Below are positions 28,149 to 36,834 of a DNA stretch of 37,500 nt, one piece after another. The notes beneath the pieces were generated by a model, which saw nothing but the letters and a program-made list of their open reading frames with translations, had not been told where the DNA came from and ran no database searches. The stretch comes from Prorocentrum cordatum (Eukaryota > Sar > Dinophyceae > Prorocentrales > Prorocentraceae), in contig CAUYUJ010017972.1 in NCBI GenBank assembly GCA_963575745.1, positions 1 through 37,500 on the forward strand, written 5' to 3'. Made by a program: the position numbers and the translations under genes. Within the stretch, counting starts at the first letter, position 1, and the number at the start of each line of letters is the position of its first letter.

Positions 28149-28599
28149 GGCAACAGGCCCCGATCCCGCGAGGGCTTCGTCGCGTCGCCGCAAGGCTGTC
28201 GGTGCGGCTCGGACGCAGTCGATGGACCATTCGGGATGGGTCGGCGGCCTCCCCGCATATGCGGCAGGTAATGAAGTGATGTTGTCGGCAGGATTGTCGG
28301 GATTACGCGTCGCGGCGTCGATGGCCGCGCGTCCTGGCGTCGAGCGGGGGCGTTCGGGAGGGGGCTCGCTTGGAGCAAGGGTGCTCCAGACGCGGCGGCG
28401 AGCAACGCGCGGTCGACGATGTCTCTGGTGATGACGCATGCTGCTTTGGACGTAGAGTTACGCGCAACCCCTGAGCGGGGAGGAGCAGAGCTGGTAGGGA
28501 GAGCGGAGGCAGGGGGCGAGGGATATGCGTGAGGCCGAGAAAAGGAGAAGCGTGTAAGACGCTTCGCGTGATCTCAGAGGGGGGGTTCAGGGACGATTT

Positions 28600-28770
28600 C
28601 CAGAAGTCTTTTCTCCAGCTTCGGGGCCTCTTGCGGGAGTCTGGGCTGTTTCCTGCGGACTCCTGCGCCTTCGTGAAGGCAAGTCCAGTTTGGGGTGTCC
28701 TGGGCCGCTGGAGAGCCGCTCGGGGGCGCCCGGGGGCGTCTTGGAAGCGCCCGGGAGGCTTCCGGGAGGG
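28600..28770 (-). repeat. Reverse-oriented phased array (decayed)
   Basis: CTTCGG, CTTGCGG, CTGGG, CCTGCGG and CTCGGGG words recur at roughly 10-12-bp steps, the reverse complement of the CCAAG family. Less regular than the other copies. Confidence 0.45.
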
Positions 28771-28773
28771 TCC

Positions 28774-28971
28774 TAATGAGTATCGTCTATCCGATCCCCA
28801 TCCCCAGCGGCGTGGCCTGAGCCCCACTGGCCGATTTACCCCCCTAGATGGGGATATAGGTCGTTCCCTTCGGGTTTCGAGGGGTGTATCCCCAAACGGG
28901 GTGGTAATTTGGTGGGGGTCTCGAAGAGGATGGGGCTGGGGATGGGGATTGGTTAAATGATACCGACCTAA
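28774..28971. mobile_element. 198-bp foldback element
   Basis: Left arm ATGAGTATCGTCTATCC then GATCCCCATCCCCAGC; right arm, inverted, GCTGGGGATGGGGATTGG then AAATGATACCGACC. CCTAA occurs at both outer edges (28771-28775 and 28967-28971), a possible 5-bp target duplication. Confidence 0.75.
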
Positions 28972-28984
28972 GGGAGAGCGCCCG

Positions 28985-29170
28985 ACAGCTGCGCTCTGGC
29001 CTTCTTTTGGGGAGCTCTCTCGGGGCGCTCTCGGTGCCCTCTTGCGGGGCCCTGTGGGGGGGTCGTGGGCGCCTCCTGGGCTGTCGTGGGGCGCTGCGGG
29101 ACCGAGGTAGCATAATGCTCTTGGGGTCTATGGGGCTGTCCTGGAGTCATCTCGGAGGCCTCCAGGGTCG
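28985..29170 (-). repeat. Reverse-oriented phased array
   Basis: CTCTGG, CTTTTGG, CTCTCGG, CTCTCGG, CTTGCGG, CTGTGGG and GTCGTGG recur at about 11-bp steps from 28994 to 29065, then further CTGGG/GTGGGG words. This is the CCAAG family on the other strand. Confidence 0.55.
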
Positions 29171-29239
29171 TCGGGATCACTCGTGAGCCCGAAAAAAAAC
29201 GCACTTGCCAAAACAGGGAAAAAGCGCCTTCCCTCTGGA

Positions 29240-29700
29240 GTGTGACGAGTTGGGTTTCTGGGGCCCTCTCTCGGGGGACGGGAGGGGGCTCTCGGAGCCC
29301 TCGTGGGGCAGATTGGGGATCCCTCCAGGCCAGGGAGGGGGGAGCGGGGAACACCCTCTCGGGGGGGCAGCCGCGCAGAGCGCCGGGGACGGGATCTCCC
29401 ACAGACGCGCATGCAGCAGCGAGCGAAGGCCCAGGCGCCCACGGCCGTGGCTCGCGCCATCCGCGCGGGCCCCGGGAGGCCCTGGCCGCCGCACCGGGGG
29501 CGGGTCCTTGTCCCCGGACCCGTCTCGGAGGGCCGCCCCCGAGGCCCGGAGTGTGGGCCCCGGGGGGCCGAGGACGAGGAGGGCCGCCGCGACGGAGGGT
29601 CGTCACAGCGACGGAGGGCTTCCGACGAGCACGGGCAGCGGCGGCGCGCACACAGTGGGGGGGGGGGCGCGCGGGGGGCGGCCTTCTGAGAAGGCGCCCG
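29240..29700. other. GC-rich spacer, competing open frames
   Basis: Three plus frames and one minus frame stay open for over 100 codons because the DNA is very GC-rich (9-10 G runs near 29660). Parts resemble the CTTCTGAGAAGG repeat family at the right edge. No gene supported. Confidence 0.45.
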
Positions 29701-29704
29701 GCCT

Positions 29705-29884
29705 CTTACAGTGGGGGCCCATGCCAAGAGACACCCTGCTCGCCTCCAGGGTGCCCTGGGTTTCTTGGGCTTGTCGTGGCTTTGCGATGGAAGGCGTGAC
29801 GTTCCCACACCATAAATCAATGGACGTCCTGGGGTCTCAGGGTTGGGTTTCCTGTGGAAGGTTTCTTGTGGAAGGCCCCCACTG
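29705..29884 (-). mobile_element. MITE-like repeat with CAGTGGGGGCC termini, copy B
   Basis: CAGTGGGGGCC at 29707-29717 and GGCCCCCACTG at 29874-29884 are perfect inverted ends of a 178-bp unit. The interior matches copy A (27976-28148) in inverted orientation. No coding capacity. Confidence 0.8.
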
Positions 29885-29885
29885 A

Positions 29886-30100
29886 GAATCCGTCTCAGCA
29901 AGACAAGGCCCAGGAGCCTCCACCAAGGCTTCCTAGAGAAGCCGCGGTGGCAACTGGAAAGGCCCCTTACTTCTCGGAGGGCTCACGCCTTCGTACCGCC
30001 CTCCGTGACACTCGACGCAGCAACTGTTCGATGCGATGCCCCACGAAGTCCCGGCCCATCCTGGGGGACACTTCTTCGCCCAGGATCCATGCTTGATATT
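29886..30100. other. Spacer, nothing recognised
   Basis: Mixed-composition sequence with no repeat or convincing frame. It ends in GGATCCATGCTTGATATT, which resembles the GATCCATGTTTGCGATC left flank of the MITE at 32521. Confidence 0.4.
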
Positions 30101-30276
30101 CTTAAGTCGTGCCTGTCCCTCTACAGGCCGTGTTGAAATGAAATATTATATATATATATATATATAATCCCAAAACAATGCCCTAACATACTCAAAAATT
30201 GTCAAAAAAAACTTCCAATGACTATGCCTTGACTATTTTTGAATGCTCCTCCTGTAGAGGGACAGGCCCGACTTAC
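30101..30276. mobile_element. CTTAAGTCGGGC-family MITE (176 bp)
   Basis: The left end CTTAAGTCGTGCCTGTCCC then TCTACAGG; the right end CCTGTAGAGGGACAGGCCC then GACTTA. The AT-rich core includes (TA)n at 30147-30168 and ends TTGACTATTTTTGAATG, shared with the right side of the 32521-33650 element. Confidence 0.85.
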
Positions 30277-30488
30277 TGATACTCCTGCAGGACGGACCCT
30301 CAGCTCTGAAATCAACAGAACAGGCGCGACTCAGCAGATAACGTCGTCGAAAAAGTGGGCTCCTCGCGCCACACCCTTGCTCGGGGGCTGCCAGCAGCGC
30401 CCCTGGCCCGGGGATGCTCCCGCCTTGACGGCTCCATCTTGAAGCCACTAAAGGCCCCTTGGCCCGTGAGGGGTGCCCTGGAGGCCGT

Positions 30489-30684
30489 AGGCGACGCACG
30501 AACAACACACACCCGTACCCATGGGAGGGACGGATGGGGCTTTGGGTGCGTGTTGTCGGATGGGGGTCCCCGCTCGAACAGGAGCCTTCCCCGGGGTCCG
30601 ACAACCCGCACCCGTACCCATGGTCAGTCCTCATTCCTCCAACCCCGCTGTGGGGTACGGGTGCGTGCTCTTCGCTCGTCAGGG
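30489..30684. mobile_element. Foldback with CACCCGTACCC arms
   Basis: ACACACACCCGTACCCATGG at about 30505 pairs with GTGGGGTACGGGTGCGTG at about 30651. An extra direct copy, CGCACCCGTACCCATGG, lies at about 30609. Outer pairing extends to GCGACGCACGAAC / CTTCGCTCGTC. Confidence 0.65.
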
Positions 30685-30842
30685 GGGGGGGCCTCCTTGG
30701 AAATCCTGGGGGCCACCTTGGGCCAGGGACGCACCTGGCAACACCAGAAACCTGTGCGCGCCGCTGGGGGGGAGGGGGGGCACTGCCGCGAGGGTTGTGG
30801 ACGCCATGACAATGAGCACCTTAACAATCCGATCAGTGAATT

Positions 30843-30940
30843 GAACATGTGTTTAAAATGTTTGAAACATGCCCTAGAAATGTTTACCACCTGTTTTCTG
30901 CATGTTTGGAACATGGTTTAAAACATGTTTCAGACATCTG
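30843..30940. repeat. AT-rich dyad with repeated ACATGTTT words
   Basis: AACATG, AAACATG and CATGTTT occur eight or so times, arranged so that the left half is roughly the inverse of the right. Possibly a small foldback element. Confidence 0.5.
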
Positions 30941-31335
30941 GAAATTATTTGGCAACATGCTCCCTCTCCATTGACTCGACTGGGGGATCGACTACAGAAT
31001 TGACTTACCCCCAAATTGATTTTCACGTCGACTCTTCAACAAAAATGCGTCAACCCTTCGCAGATCTGCGAAAGCTCCACGACTTGCCCGTGGATTCGAC
31101 AGGAGAAATAAATCAACCCTGGGGCAGATCGGTTCTGCAGTCCATCCCCTGCTCGATGGCCCGCCGTCCCCGGACGCGAGGCGCGCGCGCCTGGAGCGCG
31201 CGCAGCAGCACGCCCACAGCACGGCCCCCAGGCGCGGGAACATCGCGATGGGGCCTGGGCGCCCGTCCCGGCACCGGGCGGCACGAGACGGGAGGCTTCG
31301 GGGATCTGCGGTTGGCAACGCGCACAAGGGGGTGG
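30941..31335. other. Spacer with scattered TCGAC words
   Basis: AT-mixed sequence and then GC-rich sequence. Frames on both strands are open in the GC-rich part (31150-31330), with no domain evidence. Confidence 0.4.
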
Positions 31336-31339
31336 AGGG

Positions 31340-31483
31340 AGGGGGGAGGGCTTCCTAGAAGGAGGCGGAGGGGGGAGGGCTTCTTAGAAGGAGGCTGCTT
31401 CTTAGAAGGCGCCAGCCTACATCTATAGATCAGGGCCGCGGCTTCTAAGAAGCAGGGGTGCTTCTAAGAAGCCCTCCCCCCAC
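31340..31483. mobile_element. Hairpin element with CTTCTTAGAAG arms
   Basis: GGGGGGAGGGCTTCTTAGAAG with CTGCTTCTTAGAAGGCGC on the left pairs with GGCTTCTAAGAAGCAG and GCTTCTAAGAAGCCCTCCCC on the right. Arms are about 45 bp, and each arm contains two small dyads of its own. A CTATAGAT loop sits between. Confidence 0.75.
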
Positions 31484-31504
31484 CCCCCTCTGCGCGTGGC
31501 TGAT

Positions 31505-31665
31505 TCTGACCCGGGTCAATCCAGACCCGGGTCAGCGGGAAACCAAAAACTGCAATGCGGGGGAAAAAAAAACTGCAGCGCAGATCTTCGCAAACCCGGG
31601 TCAGCCAATAGGCGCGGCCGCCTCGCGACCACGCAGGAGGCTCGCTAGCCCGGGTCAGCCAGAGG
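31505..31665. repeat. Four dispersed GACCCGGGTCA-type palindromes
   Basis: TGACCCGGGTCAA (31508), AGACCCGGGTCAGC (31524), AACCCGGGTCAGCC (31593) and AGCCCGGGTCAGCC (31648) lie within 160 bp. The first is a perfect 12-bp palindrome. Confidence 0.75.
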
Positions 31666-31718
31666 GTGTCTTCGCAGGATCCTGCAGGATCTGGTGCCCT
31701 GGCTGACCCCCGTCTGCA

Positions 31719-32138
31719 TTGACCCCCGTCTCTTGGCTCCCGAGGAGGCTCGCGAGAGGCAGCTCCCGGGAGGCCTCCGCTGGAGCGCCTCGGGGCGAGC
31801 TCGCCGTCGCCGCGGCCGCGGACGCCGAGGCCCGGCGCCAGGCCTCCGGCGGCGGCGCCCCGGCGGCGGCGCGCACGTGGCCGGCCTGGGCCTGGCGGGC
31901 GCCGGCTCCGGGGCGGGGCCTCCTCGCGGAGCTGGCGGCGGGGGGCGTGGTGGGCCTCACGGTCCCAGAGATCCAACGCATCGAGAAAAAATCAGGGCGG
32001 AGGCTCTGCGAAGCTTTTGGCCTCTACAGGGGCCCTCGCCGGGCCTTGGACCGGCAGAACACGACTCAGGACGAAAAACCGGTCCCGGGGAGAGGGTCGA
32101 GACTTCCAGGGAGCCCGTACAGTCAAAACGTGTATTAA
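31719..32138 (+). CDS. Alanine-rich open frame, unknown (about 139 codons)
   Basis: Reads an Ala-rich stretch (AVAAAADAEARRQASGGG), then LLAELAAGGVVGLTVPEIQR and IEKKSGRRLCEAFGLYRGPR before a basic tail. The later part is protein-like. Another plus frame and two minus frames are also open in this GC-rich DNA. No family recognised. Confidence 0.2.
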   Translation: MTPVSWLPRRLARGSSREASAGAPRGELAVAAAADAEARRQASGGGAPAAARTWPAWAWRAPAPGRGLLAELAAGGVVGLTVPEIQRIEKKSGRRLCEAFGLYRGPRRALDRQNTTQDEKPVPGRGSRLPGSPYSQNVY

Positions 32139-32389
32139 GGACGGGTGATAAGGACGCAAGACCCTTGGAGGCCGAAGTTGGGTTTTTTAGGGCGGCGGGC
32201 GACCAGTGATAATGGCAAGGACGGGCCTCAGAGGCAAGGACACAAAGGTACCCTAGATGAAGGCGCGCGTCCTTACTAGGTGCGTTGACTGTATTGAAAA
32301 AAATCAGGACGTCGGATGTCTGGGGTCGGGGGTACTGAGCAGGCCGCTGGAGGCGCAGGGCCCCCGTGGTCGGGGGTCGGGGGCGCGCA

Positions 32390-32520
32390 AGCACGGACTG
32401 GGCACCTCCCCAGAATGCGGCCAGTGCCGCCCCGTGCGGCGGCGGGGGTCTGCGGTTTCCCGTGGAAACGGGACCCGTGGCGAATCCACGCCCCCTTGAT
32501 CCATGTTTGCGATCGCCTGA
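32390..32520. repeat. GTGCCGCCCCG...GATCGCCTGA repeat, copy 2
   Basis: Matches 11634-11722 from CAGTGCCGCCCCG through GGAAACGGGACCCGTGGC to CCCTTGATCCATGTTTGCGA. It ends directly at the MITE left end at 32521. Confidence 0.8.
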
Positions 32521-32583
32521 CTTAGGTCGGGAATGTCCCCCTACGGGCGGATCCTGGACGAAAAATACAAGGTACTCAAAAAA

Positions 32584-32588
32584 GCAGC

Positions 32589-32652
<64 letters not shown>

Positions 32653-32693
32653 TCAACAACATCAACAACAACAACAATAACAACAACAACACC

Positions 32694-32770
<77 letters not shown>
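32584..32770. repeat. (CAA)n array
   Basis: Almost pure ACA/CAA with a few CATCAA, ATAA and ACACC breaks. It produces polyglutamine, polythreonine, polyleucine and polyvaline frames. Confidence 0.97.
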
Positions 32771-32771
<1 letters not shown>

Positions 32772-33282
32772 TACTAGCACGTGGGGACACTCCGTTCTCA
32801 CCAGTGCCAGGGTTTTCATAGGAGGCGGGCAATACCCCCACTTTGTGGGGGGGCCGGTTCAAGCTCTACCAAATTTCCAAACGACTCTTCGCCACCACCC
32901 ACACCCAGCTTCCCGCCCTATGACGTTCGGACACTTCACTTCGTGGCATGCGGACGACCGTGGCTACTATTCAGGGCCCCGCGGCCGACGACGACGGCGT
33001 GCGCGCGCGAAGAAAAAACGAATGTGTCCCGCATGGTATTATTTGACAGGGATGATGGCCCTGGCAGGTGCGCAACCGTTGTTGCAGAAGTTCGAAAAAG
33101 TTGCTCGCAAAAGCCCGTTTGACAGAAATGTTTAAAAAGTGTTGGGTTTCCTACGAATCCGCAAGAGCGCGCGGGATGAAATTTTGACATTTTTTTTTGA
33201 AAAACCATTGGTTTTTTGATGTTTTTATGTTAAAATCGCTACGAAAACTAAGGTTTTGGAAGGATTTCGTCTTGCGCGCGCG

Positions 33283-33378
33283 AATGTCCACTTTACCTTA
33301 TTTTTTGCAAGGGATTCTTGAAGTTTGGTTATGTTAGAACAAGAAATGTCCACTTTAGCTTATTTTTTGCAAGGGAAA
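33283..33378. repeat. 33-bp direct repeat, AATGTCCACTTTA...TTTTTTGCAAGGGA
   Basis: AATGTCCACTTTACCTTATT at 33283 and AATGTCCACTTTAGCTTATT at 33344, each followed by TTTTGCAAGGGA; 61-bp spacing, one mismatch. Confidence 0.85.
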
Positions 33379-33530
33379 ACCGATCGTAACAACACAACCG
33401 GATCCGGACCAACCCGTTTTCGCCTGAGACTTCCTCACGAAAATGATGAAAATGAGGCTGCGGCCTAGGCGCGGCGGGGGGGTCGCGCACCAGGGGTCCC
33501 AACAATAATTATTCTTTAGAAGTAATAATG

Positions 33531-33533
33531 TTC

Positions 33534-33595
<62 letters not shown>

Positions 33596-33597
33596 AA
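33531..33597. repeat. (CAA)n array, second
   Basis: AACAACAAC run next to the right MITE end. Confidence 0.97.
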
Positions 33598-33659
33598 CGT
33601 GTTGACTGTTTTTGAATATACCTCCCGTAGAGAGGCATGCCCGACTTGAGAGTAAGCCC

Positions 33660-33760
33660 GATTCACGGGCCACTTCACCGGATCAGGCCGGATGAAGGCT
33701 GAAGCCCGGGACCTAAGCTGGATTCAGCGGGATCAGGCGGGATGAAGCGGGATTGAGCGC
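33660..33760. repeat. Direct repeats GGATCAGGCNGGATGAAG
   Basis: CCGGATCAGGCCGGATGAAG (about 33679) and CGGGATCAGGCGGGATGAAG (about 33729), with further GATTCA and GATTGAGC echoes. Confidence 0.7.
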
Positions 33761-34184
33761 CGGGGAAGGCCAGACTGCACCAGTGATCGACCGCGACAGT
33801 GCCAGCGTCGATACAGAGCTTCACCTCCCAGGAGCTGCATCCTGGGGGTGGGGGGGCCAGGAGGAGGAGGAGGCGGAGGCGGAGGCGGAGGCGGAGGAGG
33901 AGGCGGAGGAGGAGGCGGAGGAGGAGGAGCAGGAGCAGGAGCAGGAGGAAGCGGAGGCGGAGGCGGAGGAGGGAGGAGGAGCCGCTGGAGGAAAGGACCA
34001 AGACGATGGCAGGACGAGAACACAGCCCAACGGGGACGAGTCGGGAAGCCCTGAGAGAGCCTCAAGGCCCAGGTGCCGTGCTCGGGCGCCGCGGCCGTTC
34101 CAGAGCGCCTTGGAGCGCTTTGAGAGCATTCTGGCGCCCGCGCACCGCGCCGCGCGCGCAACTGAACATTACAATTGGGGGTGA
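33753..34184 (+). CDS. Glutamate-rich open frame, unknown (about 143 codons)
   Basis: From a non-ATG start this reads VIDRDSASVDTELHLPGAAS, a polyglutamate/alanine tract set by the GGA/GGC array (33857-33980), and then RPFQSALERFESILAPAHRA to a TGA near 34184. A second plus frame (33799-34281) ends in LNITIGGDGGSAKLASSLAE and CRGRLKDPEECSTCRCLC, equally protein-like. Both could be real pieces of one gene interrupted by the array. No family recognised. Confidence 0.22.
   Translation: MSAGEGQTAPVIDRDSASVDTELHLPGAASWGWGGQEEEEAEAEAEAEEEAEEEAEEEEQEQEQEEAEAEAEEGGGAAGGKDQDDGRTRTQPNGDESGSPERASRPRCRARAPRPFQSALERFESILAPAHRAARATEHYNWG
33857..33980. repeat. (GGA)n/(GGC)n mixed array
   Basis: GGAGGAGGC and GGCGGAGGC units with GCAGGA inserts. 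Confidence 0.95.
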
Positions 34185-34384
34185 TGGAGGGTCGGCAAAA
34201 CTTGCGTCAAGTCTCGCGGAGGGATGCAGGGGCCGCCTGAAGGACCCAGAAGAATGTTCTACTTGCAGATGCTTGTGTTGAAATCTCGCCAGCCCTCTAG
34301 GGTGTGGGTGGTTTAGGGAGATCATCCGGCGTCCCTTCCCCCCTCCCCCTCTCCCTGGGTCTGGAGTGGGGGTCGCGGGTCGCT

Positions 34385-34750
34385 GGAGCGTCCAAGATGG
34401 CCCAAGACCGCTCCCTGAGGGTCCGAAATAACCTCCAAGATGACCCAAGATAGCGCAGGATCGCTCCGTATGGCTTCCATCATGCTCCAAGAGGCCCCGA
34501 GACCGCTCCAACACGGGTCCACGTGGCATTGGGGCCTCCCGAGAACACTCCCATGAGGCCAAAATCGTTGCAAAACCTAGGGAAAATCGGTGAATGTGAC
34601 CTTGCCGTCGTCGCTTCCGATGGCCTGTCGAGGCCTCAATGGTGGCTCCAAGAGAACCCAAGAGAGATACAAGAAAGACCCAAGAGGCCCCCAAGACCTC
34701 AAAAGCGCCCGAGAGCGCTCGAAGAGCGCCCAAAGAGGGCCTCCAGAGGT
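34385..34750 (+). repeat. Phased CCAAG array
   Basis: CCAAG/CCGAG/CCATC words start at 34392, 34402, 34413, 34423, 34435, 34445, 34456, 34466, 34477, 34487, 34497 and 34508. A second stretch (34650-34740) has CCAAGAGAACCCAAGAGAG and further GAAAGACCCAAGAGGCCCCC-like units at similar steps. Confidence 0.75.
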
Positions 34751-34854
34751 GACTTCGGGAGCGACAGAGGGGCAACGCTGACAAGGGCCCTCCATTCTGC
34801 TGAACAAAACAAACAATGTGTTTTAGCATACTAGGTGATACAATCAATACAGAT

Positions 34855-35015
34855 ACCTGTGTATAAATGCATATGTGTATATGTATGAACATATGTACGA
34901 ATACATGTATGAATGTGTGTATGTATGCATGTATGTCTGGCTGTCTGTCTCTGTATGTATGTATGCATGCATGCATGTATGTATGTACGTACGTATGTAT
35001 GTATATGTGTGACGC
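34855..35015. repeat. (TATG)n / (GTAC)n low-complexity tract
   Basis: ATGTATGAATG, TGTATGTATGCATG and TACGTACGTATG runs with a CTGGCTGTCTGTCTCTG interruption. Confidence 0.92.
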
Positions 35016-35184
35016 AAGCTATGCGATGCAAGCTATGCTGAGCAACATCTATAATTCAATCCGCCGACCCTTTCTGGGTCTCTAGGCGTGTGAGATTGTT
35101 CCCCCCAGGGACCCAAAACCAAGAATTCAACCCCCCCTCTTCCCCTCGGCCTGGGCCGAACGCGGCATGCGGGGATAGAGGGCT

Positions 35185-35300
35185 CCCCGACCACCCAAGA
35201 GGGCCCCAAAAAACATGTTAAGACAGTCCAAGAAGGTCCCAAGTCGCTGAAAGATCGATCTTTCCAACACGCCCAAGATGGCCCCCAGATCGCCACAGAT
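35185..35300 (+). repeat. Phased CCAAG array (short)
   Basis: CCCAAGAGGGCCCCAAAAAA, GTCCAAGAAGGTCCCAAGTCG, TTCCAACACGCCCAAGATGG and CCCCCAGATCGCC follow one another at roughly 10- to 11-bp multiples. Confidence 0.6.
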
Positions 35301-35556
35301 GCCCCACCCAATACGTACTAAAAAGCCGCCAAAGAGGCCCCCAAAAAATGGCTCCAATTTGGAAGAGGTGCAATGTTACTATACACTGCCAAGAGAGGCC
35401 CAAGACAGCCCCACGAAAGGCCCAACGGCGGACCAGGCTCCGCGGGTTAGGCTTGCTGCTCTCTGCACAAGTTCCAGCGTCCAGTCTCCCATGCTATAGT
35501 CATGGTTTCTGCTTCCCACTGTGCATTGTTGAAGTCCACGCGAGGGGTGGAGCCGA

Positions 35557-35846
35557 AAAGTTACGCCATGGTCGCGCCCCCGAGGCCATAACCCCTTTCG
35601 GAAAATATACCCGACTCGCGTTCCCGAAGCCAGAAACCCTCGCAAAGTACACTGTCTTCGCGCTCCCGAGACCAGAAGTCCTTGTCCAGATTCGCGTCTC
35701 GAAGGCAATAAATCCCTCCCAAAGCATGCAATGCCTGCGTCCCCGAAGCCACGACCCCTGATAAGTTACGCGTTCTTGGCGTCCCCGAAATCACAGATCC
35801 ACGTAAAGTGCGCAGTATTCGCGCTCTCGAAATCACAATCCCTTTA
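35557..35846. repeat. 42-bp minisatellite, seven diverged units
   Basis: Units start near 35557, 35602, 35644, 35686 (35 bp long), 35721, 35763 and 35805. The consensus resembles AAAGTACRC, TTCGCG, TCCCGARRCCA, CAANCCCT. Because 42 is 14 codons, the frame is kept. Plus frames read GKYTRLAFPKPETL, AKYTVFALPRPEVL and VKCAVFALSKSQSL; the minus strand is open as well (CEGFWLRERESGIF, RGSVISGTPRTRNL). Could be part of a repetitive protein or an untranslated minisatellite. Confidence 0.8.
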
Positions 35847-35880
35847 TAATAAAAGGCCTCCAGCACGGTATCAGAGGCCT

Positions 35881-35975
35881 CCAAGGCGGCCCAAGAGTGC
35901 TCCAAGGCGCCCAAGATGATCCCAAAACGGCCCACGAGGCTCCCAAGAGGCCTCCAAGAGCGCGCCAAGAGGCCA
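35881..35975 (+). repeat. Phased CCAAG array next to the 42-bp minisatellite
   Basis: CCAAG, CCAAA or CCACG starts at 35881, 35891, 35902, 35911, 35922, 35932, 35943, 35953 and 35965: eight steps over 84 bp, exactly 10.5 on average. Confidence 0.8.
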
Positions 35976-35989
35976 GCATCTGCGATGTT

Positions 35990-36475
35990 CCTTGGTTGTT
36001 GATGGATGTTAACACGCTCATATTTCCAGTTGCCCCCGTTCCGAGTTCCGACGCTGCTTCACGACGGCGCCCAGGTCTCACAACACAGCTCTTGTATAAC
36101 CCAATATCCGAGAGAGGGGGCCAGCGGCAGGAAGCGAAGCCTTTACGGATACAATAAATGGAAGCATCAGGCGGGAGCCGCTGTAGTAATTCGGGGCCCA
36201 GGGAGCCAATCTGAGCCTCAAGACTTCCCCTTGTAGAAAAAAAAACCTGTGCGAGCCCAGGAAGGAGCACCTTGATTGAAAAAGACGCGGCGCACAGGAG
36301 GGGGGAATCAACAACAATTACAAGTTTCTCTAGACATGAGATTTCGACGCAACAAAACAACAAGCAAAATCCGCACATGCTGAACCCCACTTCAGCTGGT
36401 CACGCGCCCAGGGATGGTGTAAGACCGTTCGACCCGCTCACTATGATGCTCAAGGCGATATTATCATGTATCCGT
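35990..36475. other. Spacer, nothing recognised
   Basis: Unique sequence of mixed composition with an A-rich patch at 36238-36247. Minus-strand frames of 79-185 codons exist but none looks like a known protein. Confidence 0.4.
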
Positions 36476-36477
36476 AG

Positions 36478-36712
36478 CATTATTATCATTATGTTATTAT
36501 TACTCTGAGTATGATGAATATTATTGATAGTGTTCGCATTGTTTTTTGTATTGCTATGTATTGCTATGATTCGTATTATATTATTTTTATGTGCATACTA
36601 CCATTGTTGACAATATTGGTGCTATTCATCGTATTACTAATATTACTCATATTATTCTTGACATGTTTCGTATTATTCTTACTAGTATGATGCTTAGTGT
36701 TCCCTACCTAGG
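36478..36712. repeat. AT-rich ATT/TATT degenerate region
   Basis: ATTATT, TTATTA and GTATT words dominate, resembling the region at 13130-13545. Confidence 0.65.
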
Positions 36713-36834
36713 CTCTGCCTAGAGGGTTCTTACTCGCTGGGCTTAAAGGGGCCGGGCAGTGGGCTCCGCCCCGGGCGGTTCCCCCCGTCCCCGCCCCGCG
36801 GTTCCCCCAGTTGCGCCCCCTTACCTTAGCTTTG

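Larger units (their letters stand above)
32521..33650. mobile_element. 1.13-kb segment bounded by CTTAAGTCGGGC-family MITE ends
   Basis: Left end CTTAGGTCGGGAATGTCCC then CCTACGGG; right end, inverted, CCCGTAGAGAGGCATGCCC then GACTTGAG. Two CAA arrays lie inside near the ends (32584-32770, 33531-33597). Between them are unique sequence, an AT-rich zone (33120-33400) and a weak plus frame ending GAQPLLQKFEKVARKSPFDR near 33135. It is much longer than the 176- and 246-bp relatives, so it may be a host-sequence insertion in a MITE or two half-elements. Confidence 0.6.

Noticed and set aside
32366-32819. Polyglutamine, polyvaline and polyleucine frames
   Set aside because: Produced by the CAA array.
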